A stretch of DNA of 49,485 nucleotides from positions 1-49,485 of the forward strand of contig NZ_FOPM01000026.1 in NCBI RefSeq assembly GCF_900113485.1, in the 5' to 3' direction. Under the pieces are notes generated by a model. That model did no database searches, was not told where the DNA came from, and saw nothing but the letters and a program-made list of their open reading frames with translations. The position numbers and the translations under genes were made by a program. Position 1 is the stretch's first letter. Each line of letters starts with the position of its first letter. Positions 26,405 to 33,813 of this stretch are shown piece by piece. This DNA is from Methylobacterium gossipiicola. GTDB lineage: Bacteria; Pseudomonadota; Alphaproteobacteria; Rhizobiales; Beijerinckiaceae.

Positions 26405-27156
26405 AGGCGCTGATCTTCGACGTCGACGGGACCCTGGCCGAGACGGAGGACCTGCATCGGCAGGCCTTCAACCGCGCCTTCGCCGAGATGGGCCTGCCCT
26501 GGACCTGGGAGCCGTCCTTCTACGCCGAGTTGCTCACGGTGATGGGTGGTAAGGAGCGCCTCGCCCATTACGTCGAGACCCACCACGGCGCCGATCTGCC
26601 CGCCCTGCGCCCGCGCCTCGCCGAGATCCACGATCGCAAGACCCGGATCTACGGCGACCTCGTGGCGAGCGGACGCCTGGGCCTGCGCCCGGGCGTCGCC
26701 CGCCTCGTCGCCGAGGCCCGGGCGGCGGGCTTGCGCCTCGCCGTCGCCTCCACCACCAGCCGGCCCAACGTCGAGGCCCTGCTGCGCATCAATTTTCCGG
26801 ATGGCGACACCCCGTTCGCCGTGATCGCGTGCGGCGACGAGGCTGCCCGCAAGAAGCCGGCGCCCGACGTGTTCGAACTCGCCCTCCTGCGCCTCGGCAT
26901 CGCCGCCACCGAGGCCATCGCGTTCGAGGATTCGGAAGCCGGCATCCGCTCGGCCCTCGATGCGGGACTCCCCGTCATCGCCACCCGCAGTCAGTACACG
27001 GAGAGCCATCGCCTCGACGGGGCGTTCTCGGCCGTGTCGGACCTGGGGGAACCGGAGGCGCCGCACACCCTTCTGTCGGGTCAGCCCTGGCCCGGCGCCG
27101 TGGTGACCCTCGCGGGTCTCGAAGCCTGGCAGAACGCCCACGAGACCGCGGCCTGA
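26398..27156 (+). CDS. cbbY: CbbY-family HAD phosphatase
   Basis: A 252-residue haloacid dehalogenase-superfamily phosphatase. CbbY-type enzymes dephosphorylate xylulose 1,5-bisphosphate, a misfire product that inhibits RuBisCO. The nucleophile motif is [10 protein letters not shown] (Asp8 and Asp10), motif II is [10 protein letters not shown], motif III lysine is in [10 protein letters not shown] and motif IV is [12 protein letters not shown]. The helical cap domain lies between about residues 17 and 90. It starts seven bases inside rpe. Its presence suggests that a RuBisCO is encoded elsewhere in the genome, because the known role of CbbY is RuBisCO maintenance, although related HAD enzymes can also act on other sugar phosphates. 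Confidence 0.93.
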   Translation: MLKALIFDVDGTLAETEDLHRQAFNRAFAEMGLPWTWEPSFYAELLTVMGGKERLAHYVETHHGADLPALRPRLAEIHDRKTRIYGDLVASGRLGLRPGVARLVAEARAAGLRLAVASTTSRPNVEALLRINFPDGDTPFAVIACGDEAARKKPAPDVFELALLRLGIAATEAIAFEDSEAGIRSALDAGLPVIATRSQYTESHRLDGAFSAVSDLGEPEAPHTLLSGQPWPGAVVTLAGLEAWQNAHETAA

Positions 27157-27172
27157 ACGGCCCGTCGTCCGC

Positions 27173-27436
27173 TCACTCGCGCTCGGGACGGGCCTGCAGG
27201 ATCGCGGCGCGGATATAAGGGCGCTTGAGGAGCGGCCCGGCCCCGGAGCGGTGGAAGAAATCGTCGGCGCCCGGATGCCGGCGCACGGCCTTGCCGAGGT
27301 TGAGGCGATAGCCTTCCTTGAACACGTAAGGCGGGGCCATGGGATCGGCCATGAAGACCGCGACGGCGGCCTCCACCTCGGCATCGGCGATGAGGCCGAG
27401 ATCGCACAGGGCCTGAACGGTCAGCTTTTCAGTCAT
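27173..27436 (-). CDS. Small conserved-looking hypothetical protein
   Basis: An 87-residue soluble protein that I do not recognise. It is predicted to be helical at the N-terminus (TVQALCDLGLIADAEVEAAVAVFM) and has a motif-like centre, VFKEGYRLNLGKAVRRHPG, which may be the conserved part. No signal peptide or membrane segment is present. The ATG at 27436 has only a weak ribosome binding site. It converges on cbbY with 16 bases between the stop codons, so it is not part of the cbb operon. The downstream tRNA gene is on the same strand but 55 bases upstream of its start. Confidence 0.65.
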   Translation of the reverse strand: MTEKLTVQALCDLGLIADAEVEAAVAVFMADPMAPPYVFKEGYRLNLGKAVRRHPGADDFFHRSGAGPLLKRPYIRAAILQARPERE

Positions 27437-27491
27437 GCCGCTGGCTTAAGCCGGAATGGCCGGCGACGGCAACGCATCCGCGTCGAAACAG

Positions 27492-27567
27492 TGGTGCCGG
27501 TTGCGGGACTTGAACTCGCGACCTACCGCTTACAAGGCGGTTGCTCTACCAGCTGAGCTAAACCGGC
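27492..27567 (-). tRNA. tRNA-Thr (anticodon UGU)
   Basis: The minus strand folds into a complete cloverleaf: acceptor GCCGGTT with AACCGGC, D arm GCTCAGCTGGTAGAGC, anticodon stem ACCGC/GCGGT with loop CTTGTAA, T loop TTCAAGT, and an encoded 3' CCA. The loop gives anticodon TGT, decoding ACA-type threonine codons. One T-stem pair is mismatched (A-C). Confidence 0.95.
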
Positions 27568-27900
27568 GTTGCGCGTTGCGCTACCAGCGCGCCCCTTCCC
27601 GCGCAAGCCCCCGCGCGGCCCATCCCGCAGCCCCGTGTTCAGCGTTCCGACAGGTTCGCGCGCTTAAGTCTTGGCTACGGTCGAGCTTCCCATACAAGTA
27701 ATTCTTCCAGCAACAATCCAGAAACAAGCGAGCGAAATCAGCCGATTAAGGTAATATGAACATGTTTTTCAGTACGTATTAAATCGCCCCTCGATAGCAC
27801 CGCCGTCGACAGGACGGCGGATGAGGTTCCGATTCGCGGAACCTTTGGCGACCACGCTGCGACAGCGGTGTTCGCATCCGCCCTCGGACGATGGGCGAAG
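27568..27900. other. Intergenic region between tRNA-Thr and nepR
   Basis: About 330 bases, with an AT-rich patch at 27685-27785 that has lower GC than almost anything else in the window, followed by two adjacent hairpins described separately. Neither a -35/-10 pair nor a convincing EcfG-type GGAAC...CGTT promoter could be assigned, although GGAAC occurs at 27838. Confidence 0.4.
27800..27844. promoter_or_regulatory. Tandem hairpins upstream of nepR
   Basis: Two perfect 8-bp stems, each with a 5-base loop, lie three bases apart: CCGCCGTC/GACGGCGG (27800-27820) and AGGTTCCG/CGGAACCT (27824-27844). The identical geometry looks deliberate. They could be a repeat pair, a leader structure or an operator; I cannot tell which. 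Confidence 0.55.
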
Positions 27901-28197
27901 ATGACCAGATACGCGCGCGATTCGGGCCTTCAGGGCATCCCCGCGACGACGGCACCGCAGGACGAACCGGGGAAACGCACGGCGTCCCCTGCCCCAACCG
28001 CGGCCGTATGCGCGGAGAGGGCGGCGCGACCCCGGTCGGAACACGCGTCTCCCCCCCTCGACCGCGAATCGCGCCGACGGATCGGCCGCAACCTGCGCCT
28101 GCTCTACGCCGACATCCTGAACCAGCCGCTGCCGGACCGCTTCACCGCCCTCCTCGACAGCCTGTCGTCGTCATCCGATTCGCGGGAGGATTCATGA
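27901..28197 (+). CDS. nepR: Anti-sigma factor NepR
   Basis: A small protein (98 residues from the ATG at 27901) that sequesters the general stress sigma factor EcfG until phosphorylated PhyR displaces it. The first 60 residues are disordered and polar. The conserved two-helix core is RRRIGRNLRLLYADILNQPL, then PDRFTALLDSLS, which is the NepR signature. The last residues SSSSDSREDS are a polar tail. The frame is open to a GTG at 27868, so the disordered N-terminus could be 11 residues longer. Its stop overlaps the ecfG start by four bases (ATGA), so the inhibitor and sigma factor are translationally coupled. phyR is not in the window. Confidence 0.9.
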   Translation: MTRYARDSGLQGIPATTAPQDEPGKRTASPAPTAAVCAERAARPRSEHASPPLDRESRRRIGRNLRLLYADILNQPLPDRFTALLDSLSSSSDSREDS

Positions 28198-28772
28198 CCT
28201 GCCCTCCGATCCAACCCACCGCGCCGGGCGGCGCCGATGCCGAGATGCGCGACCTGCTACTGGCGGCGATTCCCGCCCTGCGGGCCTTCGCCTACTCCCT
28301 CACCTACAATCTCGACCGTTCCGACGACCTCGTCCAGGACACCCTGGTGCGGGCCTGGACCAAGGCCGAGAGCTTCCAGCGCGGCACCAACCTCACGGCG
28401 TGGCTGTTCACGATCCTGCGCAACCTGTTCTATTCCGAGCAGCGCAAGCGCAAGCGTGAGGTCGAGGATGCCGAGGGCCTTCATGCGGGCCGGCTCACGA
28501 GTCTGCCCGAACAGGAGATCCGCGTAGAGATGCGCGAGTTCCAGGCGGCCCTCGACACGCTTCCCTTGAGCCAGCGCGAGGCCCTCGTCCTCGTGGGCGC
28601 CCAGAGCTTCACCTACGAGGAGGCGGCGGCCATCTGCGGCGTCGCCGTCGGCACCATGAAGAGCCGGGTGAGCCGGGCCCGGGGGCGCCTCATCGAGACC
28701 CTGGGCATGAGCGGAACCGACGACATCGGCGTCGATGCCTTCACCCGCGCCGCCGCGGGCTCGGGCCCGTGA
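28194..28772 (+). CDS. ecfG: ECF sigma factor EcfG (general stress response)
   Basis: A 192-residue extracytoplasmic-function sigma factor of the EcfG group (ECF15), the general stress sigma factor of Alphaproteobacteria. Region 2 shows RAFAYSLTYNLDRSDDLVQDTLVRAW and TAWLFTILRNLFYSEQRKRKRE. Region 4 shows LPLSQREALVLVGAQSFTYEEAA and AICGVAVGTMKSRVSRARGRL. I describe these by their key stretches only. The typical NepR-binding face is present in family members and not testable here. It starts inside the last codons of nepR. Several paralogues exist in Methylobacterium genomes, so this may not be the main one. A strong hairpin follows the stop. Confidence 0.95.
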   Translation: MTCPPIQPTAPGGADAEMRDLLLAAIPALRAFAYSLTYNLDRSDDLVQDTLVRAWTKAESFQRGTNLTAWLFTILRNLFYSEQRKRKREVEDAEGLHAGRLTSLPEQEIRVEMREFQAALDTLPLSQREALVLVGAQSFTYEEAAAICGVAVGTMKSRVSRARGRLIETLGMSGTDDIGVDAFTRAAAGSGP

Positions 28773-28777
28773 CCACG

Positions 28778-28815
28778 GGACACGGTCGGCCGCGTTTCCT
28801 CGACCGACCGTGTCC
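28778..28815 (+). terminator. Hairpin terminator after ecfG
   Basis: A perfect 12-bp stem, GGACACGGTCGG (28778-28789) and CCGACCGTGTCC (28804-28815), with a 14-base loop, begins five bases after the ecfG stop. No T-tract follows. Confidence 0.65.
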
Positions 28816-28919
28816 ACGCATGGGGGAAATCCTCTAAGAGGGCGGCACGGCGAGCCTCCGGCTTCGCCCCGTCCGTGCGGTCCCGGCCACACCGGGGCGG
28901 TCACCCGAGGAGCCCCGCC

Positions 28920-30692
28920 ATGCGCGCCCTGATCGACCTCGTCCGCGTCCTGCGGCCGCGTGACCGGCGCCGCCTCGCCCTCATCGCCCTCGGGCTCGCC
29001 TGCGCCGCCCTGTTCGAGGTGGTGGGCGTCGCCTCCGTGGTGCCGTTCCTGACCCTGGTGGGCGACCCCTCGGCCGCCGGCCGCATTCCCTACCTGGCGG
29101 CCATCCGCGACGGCCTCGGGCTGACCGACGACCGCACCTTCCTGATGGTGACGGGGGCCGCGGCGCTCTCCGCCATCCTCACCACCAGCGTGGTGAATGC
29201 CGGCCTCACCTTCGCCCAGCTCCGCTTCACCAACCTCACGGGCTACGGCCTCGCCCGGCGCCTGCTCGCCCGCTACATCGACCGCGACCGCCTGTTCTTC
29301 GCCCAGGCCAACAGCGCCGAACTCGCCAAGAACGTGCTCAGCGAGACCGACCGCCTCGTCGTCGGCGTCCTCACTCCCACCACGGTCATCGCCTCCCGCA
29401 GCGTCTCGGCGCTTGCCGTCGTCACCTTCCTGATCTTCTACGCGCCCCGCCTCGCCCTCATCCTCGGCGGCGGCTTCGGCGGCCTCTACGTGTTGCTCTA
29501 CCTCGTGATGCGGGTGCGCCTCGCCCGCCTCGGCGCCCGCGCGGTGGCCGACAACGAGCGGCGCTACCGCGTGGTGCAGGAGACCTTCGGGGCGCTCACC
29601 GAACTCAAGCTCTACGGCCGGGCCGAAGCCTTCGCGGCCGGCTTCGACGCGCCCGCGCGGGCCTATGCCAAGGCCACGGCCGCGAGCCTGCTCACGGGTC
29701 AGCTGCCCCGCTTCGTCATCGAGTCCCTGGCCTTCGGCGGCGTCATCGTGGTGGTGCTGTTCGCCCTGTCGCAGGGCCTCGACACGGCCGGGCTGCTGCC
29801 GCTCCTCGGGCTGTTCGCCTTTGCCGGCTACCGCATGCTGCCGGCGTTCCAGAACATCTTCACGTCCCTCGCGCTCCTGCGTTTCTACCTCCCGGCCGTA
29901 CGCGTGGTGGTGGAGGAACTCGCCGACGAGGGGGTGCCCCGGCCGCGCCCGACCACGCGCCTGCCGTTCGAAAGCGAAATTCGCCTGACGGGGGTCACCT
30001 TCGACTATGCGCCGGGGCGCCCGACCCTGCGGGACATCAGCCTGACGATTCCGGCCCACACCACGATCGGCCTCGTCGGCCGCACGGGTTCGGGCAAATC
30101 CACCCTCGTGGGCCTCATCCTCGGGCTTCTCACCCCGACGGCGGGCCGCATCACCGTGGACGGCGTGCCCCTCGACGTCGACACCCTGCCGGCTTGGCAG
30201 AACCGGGTCGGCTACGTGCCGCAGGACGTGTTCCTCATCGACGCCTCCGTGCGCGAGAACATCGCGCTCGGCATTCCGCCCGAGGCCGTGGACGAAGGGG
30301 CGGTGGAACGGGCGGCGCGGCTCGCCGGCTTCCACGCCGTGGCGCTCGGCCTCGAGGGCGGCTACGGGGCCGGTGTCGGGGAGCGCGGCACGCGCCTCAG
30401 CGGCGGCCAGCGCCAGCGCCTCGGCATCGCCCGCGCCCTGTACCACGACCCCGACGTGATCGTGTTCGACGAAGCCACCAGTGCCCTCGATGGCGAGACC
30501 GAGGCGGCGGTGATGGAGGCCCTCGCCTCCCTCAACGGCACCCGCACCATCATCCTCATCGCCCACCGCCTCACGAGCCTCACGGCGACGGACACGGTGC
30601 ATGTGCTCGATGCGGGGCGGCTCGTGGCCTCCGGCCCCCTATCCACGGTGATGTCGGCCGCCGCCCGCGTGGAGACCGACGCCGAGGCGTGA
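28920..30692 (+). CDS. ABC exporter (fused permease-ATPase), PglK/MsbA-like
   Basis: A 590-residue half-transporter with six membrane segments (about residues 20-320) fused to an ATPase domain (about 355-580). Walker A is VGRTGSGKSTL, the signature is LSGGQRQRLGIARAL, Walker B is VIVFDEATSAL and the H-loop is IAHRL, so all ATPase motifs are complete. It resembles the PglK/WlaB lipid-linked oligosaccharide flippases and related lipid exporters more than drug exporters, which would fit the sugar-related genes in this genome, but the substrate is inferred. GAGGAG precedes the ATG at 28920. It would act as a homodimer in the inner membrane. It stands alone between the ecfG terminator and ohrR. 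Confidence 0.9.
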   Translation: MRALIDLVRVLRPRDRRRLALIALGLACAALFEVVGVASVVPFLTLVGDPSAAGRIPYLAAIRDGLGLTDDRTFLMVTGAAALSAILTTSVVNAGLTFAQLRFTNLTGYGLARRLLARYIDRDRLFFAQANSAELAKNVLSETDRLVVGVLTPTTVIASRSVSALAVVTFLIFYAPRLALILGGGFGGLYVLLYLVMRVRLARLGARAVADNERRYRVVQETFGALTELKLYGRAEAFAAGFDAPARAYAKATAASLLTGQLPRFVIESLAFGGVIVVVLFALSQGLDTAGLLPLLGLFAFAGYRMLPAFQNIFTSLALLRFYLPAVRVVVEELADEGVPRPRPTTRLPFESEIRLTGVTFDYAPGRPTLRDISLTIPAHTTIGLVGRTGSGKSTLVGLILGLLTPTAGRITVDGVPLDVDTLPAWQNRVGYVPQDVFLIDASVRENIALGIPPEAVDEGAVERAARLAGFHAVALGLEGGYGAGVGERGTRLSGGQRQRLGIARALYHDPDVIVFDEATSALDGETEAAVMEALASLNGTRTIILIAHRLTSLTATDTVHVLDAGRLVASGPLSTVMSAAARVETDAEA

Positions 30693-30877
30693 GGGGCGGG
30701 CATCGACGGGAAAACCTCGAACCTGGCCCGGTCCCTGCGTGTATTCAGCGTGCATGGGGCTCGATCGGCCGTATACCGGAACGTCCTGTATCGGTTATCC
30801 TGTTCTCCCAGACAGGGTTTTCTGTCCGGGTCTCGGCCGTTTCGACACGGCTTCGGGAACAGCTTGCATGGTTTGGC

Positions 30878-31345
30878 ATGGTCGACGCTCTCGCTCAGAA
30901 AACGCCCCCGCGGATCGATCCCCTGCTCCTCGACAATCAGCTCTGCTACGCCCTGTACGCGGCGGCCCATCGGATGACGAAATCCTATCGCCCGATGCTG
31001 GAGCGCCTCGGCGTCACCTACCCACAATACCTCGTGCTCCTCGTCCTGTGGGAGACGGACGGCGTCACCGTTTCGGAGATCGGCCGGCGCCTGCGCCTCG
31101 ATTCCGGCACCCTGACGCCGGTCCTCAAACGCCTCGAAGCGGGGGGCTTCCTCGTGCGCAACCGGCGGCGGACGGACGAGCGCGAGGTCGAGATCGCCCT
31201 GACGCCCCACGGCCAAGGGCTCCGGAAAGAGGCGGTGGCCGTGCGGGAATCGGTGATGTGCCAGCTCAATATGTCCGAGCCCGAGGTCCAGGCGATGCGC
31301 GCCGACCTGAACGCGCTCATCGAGAACCTCAGTGCCAACGGCTGA
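30878..31345 (+). CDS. ohrR: MarR-family organic hydroperoxide regulator OhrR (two-cysteine type)
   Basis: A 155-residue MarR-family repressor. The N-terminal sensing motif LLLDNQLCYALYAAAHRM holds the reactive cysteine (Cys23). The DNA-binding part is VTVSEIGRRLRLDSGTLTPVLKRLE, and the wing is RRRTDEREVEIALT. A second cysteine, Cys128 in VMCQLN, matches the resolving cysteine of Xanthomonas OhrR (Cys127), so this is the two-cysteine type that forms a disulfide after peroxide attack. Conserved Tyr37 and Tyr48 that hold the reduced thiolate are present. It is normally the regulator of ohr, an organic hydroperoxide peroxidase, but no ohr gene is adjacent. Confidence 0.93.
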   Translation: MVDALAQKTPPRIDPLLLDNQLCYALYAAAHRMTKSYRPMLERLGVTYPQYLVLLVLWETDGVTVSEIGRRLRLDSGTLTPVLKRLEAGGFLVRNRRRTDEREVEIALTPHGQGLRKEAVAVRESVMCQLNMSEPEVQAMRADLNALIENLSANG

Positions 31346-31380
31346 TCCGGTTTCGCCCGATCGGAGCGGAAACCGGATCA
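31343..31380 (+). terminator. Hairpin overlapping the ohrR stop codon
   Basis: A perfect 12-bp inverted repeat, TGATCCGGTTTC (31343-31354) and GAAACCGGATCA (31369-31380), with a 14-base loop. The first arm contains the ohrR stop codon. The sequence has the flavour of a dispersed palindromic repeat as well as of a terminator. Confidence 0.6.
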
Positions 31381-31697
31381 CGAAGACCCACGGCGCGCGC
31401 GGACAACCGAACTCCGCCCTTCCGGAGGATTCGAACGGATTTCGGATGACACCTCGACCGCGTAAGGTGCCGATCGGTCGCAAGACATTAGCCGCATAAG
31501 CTTCGCGCCGGAGGCGAGCGACGTGTATGCCTCCCTGCCAGGACAGGCCGTCCAGCCCCGGGACTCTCCATGCCGCATTCGGATCGTCAGACGCCCTCTC
31601 CTGACTCCGCCCAGCCCTATGGGACGAGGCCGGCCCAACGCCCCCGGATGGCGCGGCGGCTCGGCGAACTGCCAGGGCTCGGGGGCGTTTCCCCCCG
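31381..31697. other. Intergenic region before the Nudix gene, with a start-codon hairpin
   Basis: About 320 bases with no supportable gene. The last 18 bases (31680-31697) form the stem CGGGGG/CCCCCG with a 6-base loop, ending directly at the Nudix ATG. Any ribosome binding site for that start would be inside the hairpin. No other structured element or promoter is convincing. Confidence 0.5.
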
Positions 31698-32156
31698 ATG
31701 AATGCGACCCCAACCGAAACGGACCGCGATGCCCGACGTCAGATCGGCGCGCTGCCGTACCGACGCATGCGCGACGGGACCTACACGATCCTGCTCATCA
31801 CCTCGCGGGAGAGCCGCCGCTGGGTGATTCCCAAAGGATGGCCGATGAAGGGGCGCAAGCCCTTCGAGGCCGCCGCGCGCGAAGCCTACGAGGAGGCCGG
31901 GCTCCTCGGCTCCATCGGCAAGCGCCCCCTCGGGTTCTACCTCTACGAAAAGCGCCTGAAGAGCCGCGATTCGGTGCTGTGCCAGGTGAAGGTCTACCCC
32001 CTCGAAGTGCGCAAGCAGCTCAAGACCTGGCCGGAGAAGGACGAGCGCGAGGATCGCTGGTTCTCCCCCGCCGAGGCCGCCGACGCCGTGGCCGAGCCGG
32101 GGCTGGCCGCCATCATCCGCGCCGCGTGCAAGCGCGACGCCGAGGTGTTGCGCTGA
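31698..32156 (+). CDS. Nudix hydrolase, diphosphoinositol-polyphosphate phosphohydrolase-like
   Basis: A 152-residue Nudix hydrolase, which would cleave a nucleoside diphosphate linked to another group. The fold is complete: IGALPYRRM, then TILLITSRESRRWVIPKGWP and the box AREAYEEAGLLGSIG. The catalytic REUXEE part is intact, but the first glutamate of the strict Gx5Ex7REUxEE pattern is arginine (Arg in MKGRKP). The sequence most resembles the small DIPP-like Nudix proteins of Hyphomicrobiales, whose substrates are poorly known. The start lies directly after a GC hairpin, so the ATG at 31698 is not supported by a visible ribosome binding site; an internal ATG at codon 24 would remove the first strand. 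Confidence 0.88.
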   Translation: MNATPTETDRDARRQIGALPYRRMRDGTYTILLITSRESRRWVIPKGWPMKGRKPFEAAAREAYEEAGLLGSIGKRPLGFYLYEKRLKSRDSVLCQVKVYPLEVRKQLKTWPEKDEREDRWFSPAEAADAVAEPGLAAIIRAACKRDAEVLR

Positions 32157-32289
32157 GGCGGGGCCGACACGAAACTTTGCCTTTCGGTGCAATTGAGGCG
32201 GCTCAGGTGATTGCCAAGCCCGCACCGATGGGCTAATCCCCCGCTCGTCCAGACGGCGACGCCGACACGGCGAACCAACCGGACGATAC

Positions 32290-32364
32290 GCTGCTGTAGC
32301 TCAGTGGTAGAGCACTTCATTGGTAATGAAGAGGTCGACAGTTCAATCCTGTCCAGCAGCACCA
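32290..32364 (+). tRNA. tRNA-Thr (anticodon GGU)
   Basis: A complete cloverleaf: acceptor GCTGCTG with CAGCAGC, D arm GCTCAGTGGTAGAGC, anticodon stem CTTCA/TGAAG around loop TTGGTAA, T arm GACAG TTCAATC CTGTC, and an encoded CCA. The loop gives anticodon GGT, reading ACC and ACU. Together with the UGU isoacceptor 4.7 kb away it covers most threonine codons. Confidence 0.96.
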
Positions 32365-32481
32365 TCGCTCTCCGAACCTTCTAAAATCTAAGATGACGTT
32401 TTCGGCGCGGCGGTGACGGTCAGCGTTCGCGCTGGCGCCCGAAAATGGATCGCGCCTGAACCATCCCCTTCTCACACGTCA

Positions 32482-33813
32482 TCAATCGAAACTTGCCCCG
32501 TCTGTGGCTTGGCGCTTCGCCTGCTGCCGGCCGAGCCAAAGGCTGTTGAACAGCCAGGCGAGGGACAGCGGCACCGCCGCCACGGCCACCGCCGTCGCGC
32601 CGAGACCGAGGGCGGCGATCCCGGTGAACGACCATGCGCCGATCTGGTCGCCCGTGCGATACACCACGGTGTCGAGGAAGGTCTTCGCCTTATAGCGGTC
32701 CTCGCGCGGCACCACCGTGAACAGCACCTCCCGGATCGGCCGGGCGATGGCGAAGTTGCCGGCCCGCCGCAGGACCTGGAACGCCACGATGGCCGTGATG
32801 GTGGGCGAGATCGCCAAAGCCGCGAAGCCCAGGATGCTCGCGGCCGGCAACAGGGCGAGGCTCGGGCCGACACCGATGCGCCGGACGATGCGGCCCGTGA
32901 GAAAGAACTGAACCCCCAGGGTCAACCCGTTCACGAGAAGATCGACGGTGGCGAAGAAGGCCGTCTGGGCGCCGCGATTCGGAAAACTCGCCTTGGCGAT
33001 GCCGGCCTGCTCGAAATACAGGAACGTCGAGGTGACGGAGAACAGCAGCAGGAACAACCCGATGTTGAGGAGGTAGGGCGAGCGCAGGGTGCGGGTGATG
33101 CCGGCAAACGCACTGCCGCCGATGGCCTCCGACGCGGCGGCGGTGGGCCGCCGGTGCAGGGTGTCCGAGAGACGCGCAAGCCCGCGCATGCTGAACACCG
33201 CCACTTCCAGCAGCACGGCGGCGCCGACGAGGAGCGCCCAGGTCGGCACGTCGCGGGCGAGGATGGCGGTGGCGGCCGAGCCCGCGATGGCCCCGAGGGT
33301 GGCGCCCGCCGCGATGAAGCCGAACAAGCGCTTGCCCTGCTCCGTCGAGAACACATCCACGATGGTGGCCCAGAACACCGAGACCACGAACAGATTGAAG
33401 ACCGAGAGCCAGACGAAGAAGGCCCGGCCGATCCAGACGTCGTTCTCCGGGCTCGCGAGGGCGAGACCGCCCGCGAACAGCAGGATGTTGGCGGCAAAGA
33501 ACCGGTAGGTCAGAGGCACGAACCGGGCGCGCGGCAGGGTCTTCACCAGCCAGGCGAACGGCACGTTGAGGGCCAGCATCCCCACGAGGGTCGCGGTGAA
33601 CAGCCAGGGCAGGTTCTCGAGACCGCCGGCCACGCCCATCTGATCGCGGATCGGGCGCAGGACGTAGTAGGCGGCGAGAAGCGAAAAGATGTAGGCCCAG
33701 GACCACGCGAGCGCCCGTCCCTCCCCGGGCCGGACATCGACGAGGCGCCCGAACCACGACCGGGGCCGGTCGGCGGCGGAACCCGGATCGACGGTCCCGC
33801 CGCTCTGGGTCAA
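32482..33813 (-). CDS. ADP/ATP-translocase-like major facilitator transporter
   Basis: A 443-residue integral membrane protein with about 12 hydrophobic segments. The N-terminal stretch LAWSWAYIFSLLAAYYVLRPIRDQMGV is the motif typical of the Tlc-type NTP/NDP antiporter-like (AAA) family and its free-living bacterial relatives. These relatives are of unknown substrate; only the rickettsial and chlamydial members are proven nucleotide transporters. The start TTG at 33813 overlaps the stop of the upstream oxidoreductase by four bases (TTGA). So it is the third member of a tightly coupled operon with two exported oxidoreductases. A nucleotide-related substrate would be an attractive guess but is not shown by the sequence. 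Confidence 0.82.
   Translation of the reverse strand: MTQSGGTVDPGSAADRPRSWFGRLVDVRPGEGRALAWSWAYIFSLLAAYYVLRPIRDQMGVAGGLENLPWLFTATLVGMLALNVPFAWLVKTLPRARFVPLTYRFFAANILLFAGGLALASPENDVWIGRAFFVWLSVFNLFVVSVFWATIVDVFSTEQGKRLFGFIAAGATLGAIAGSAATAILARDVPTWALLVGAAVLLEVAVFSMRGLARLSDTLHRRPTAAASEAIGGSAFAGITRTLRSPYLLNIGLFLLLFSVTSTFLYFEQAGIAKASFPNRGAQTAFFATVDLLVNGLTLGVQFFLTGRIVRRIGVGPSLALLPAASILGFAALAISPTITAIVAFQVLRRAGNFAIARPIREVLFTVVPREDRYKAKTFLDTVVYRTGDQIGAWSFTGIAALGLGATAVAVAAVPLSLAWLFNSLWLGRQQAKRQATDGASFD

Noticed and set aside
27838..27870. Possible EcfG-dependent promoter (GGAAC) upstream of nepR
   Set aside because: No CGTT-type -10 element lies 16-17 bases downstream, and GGAAC is part of a hairpin arm.
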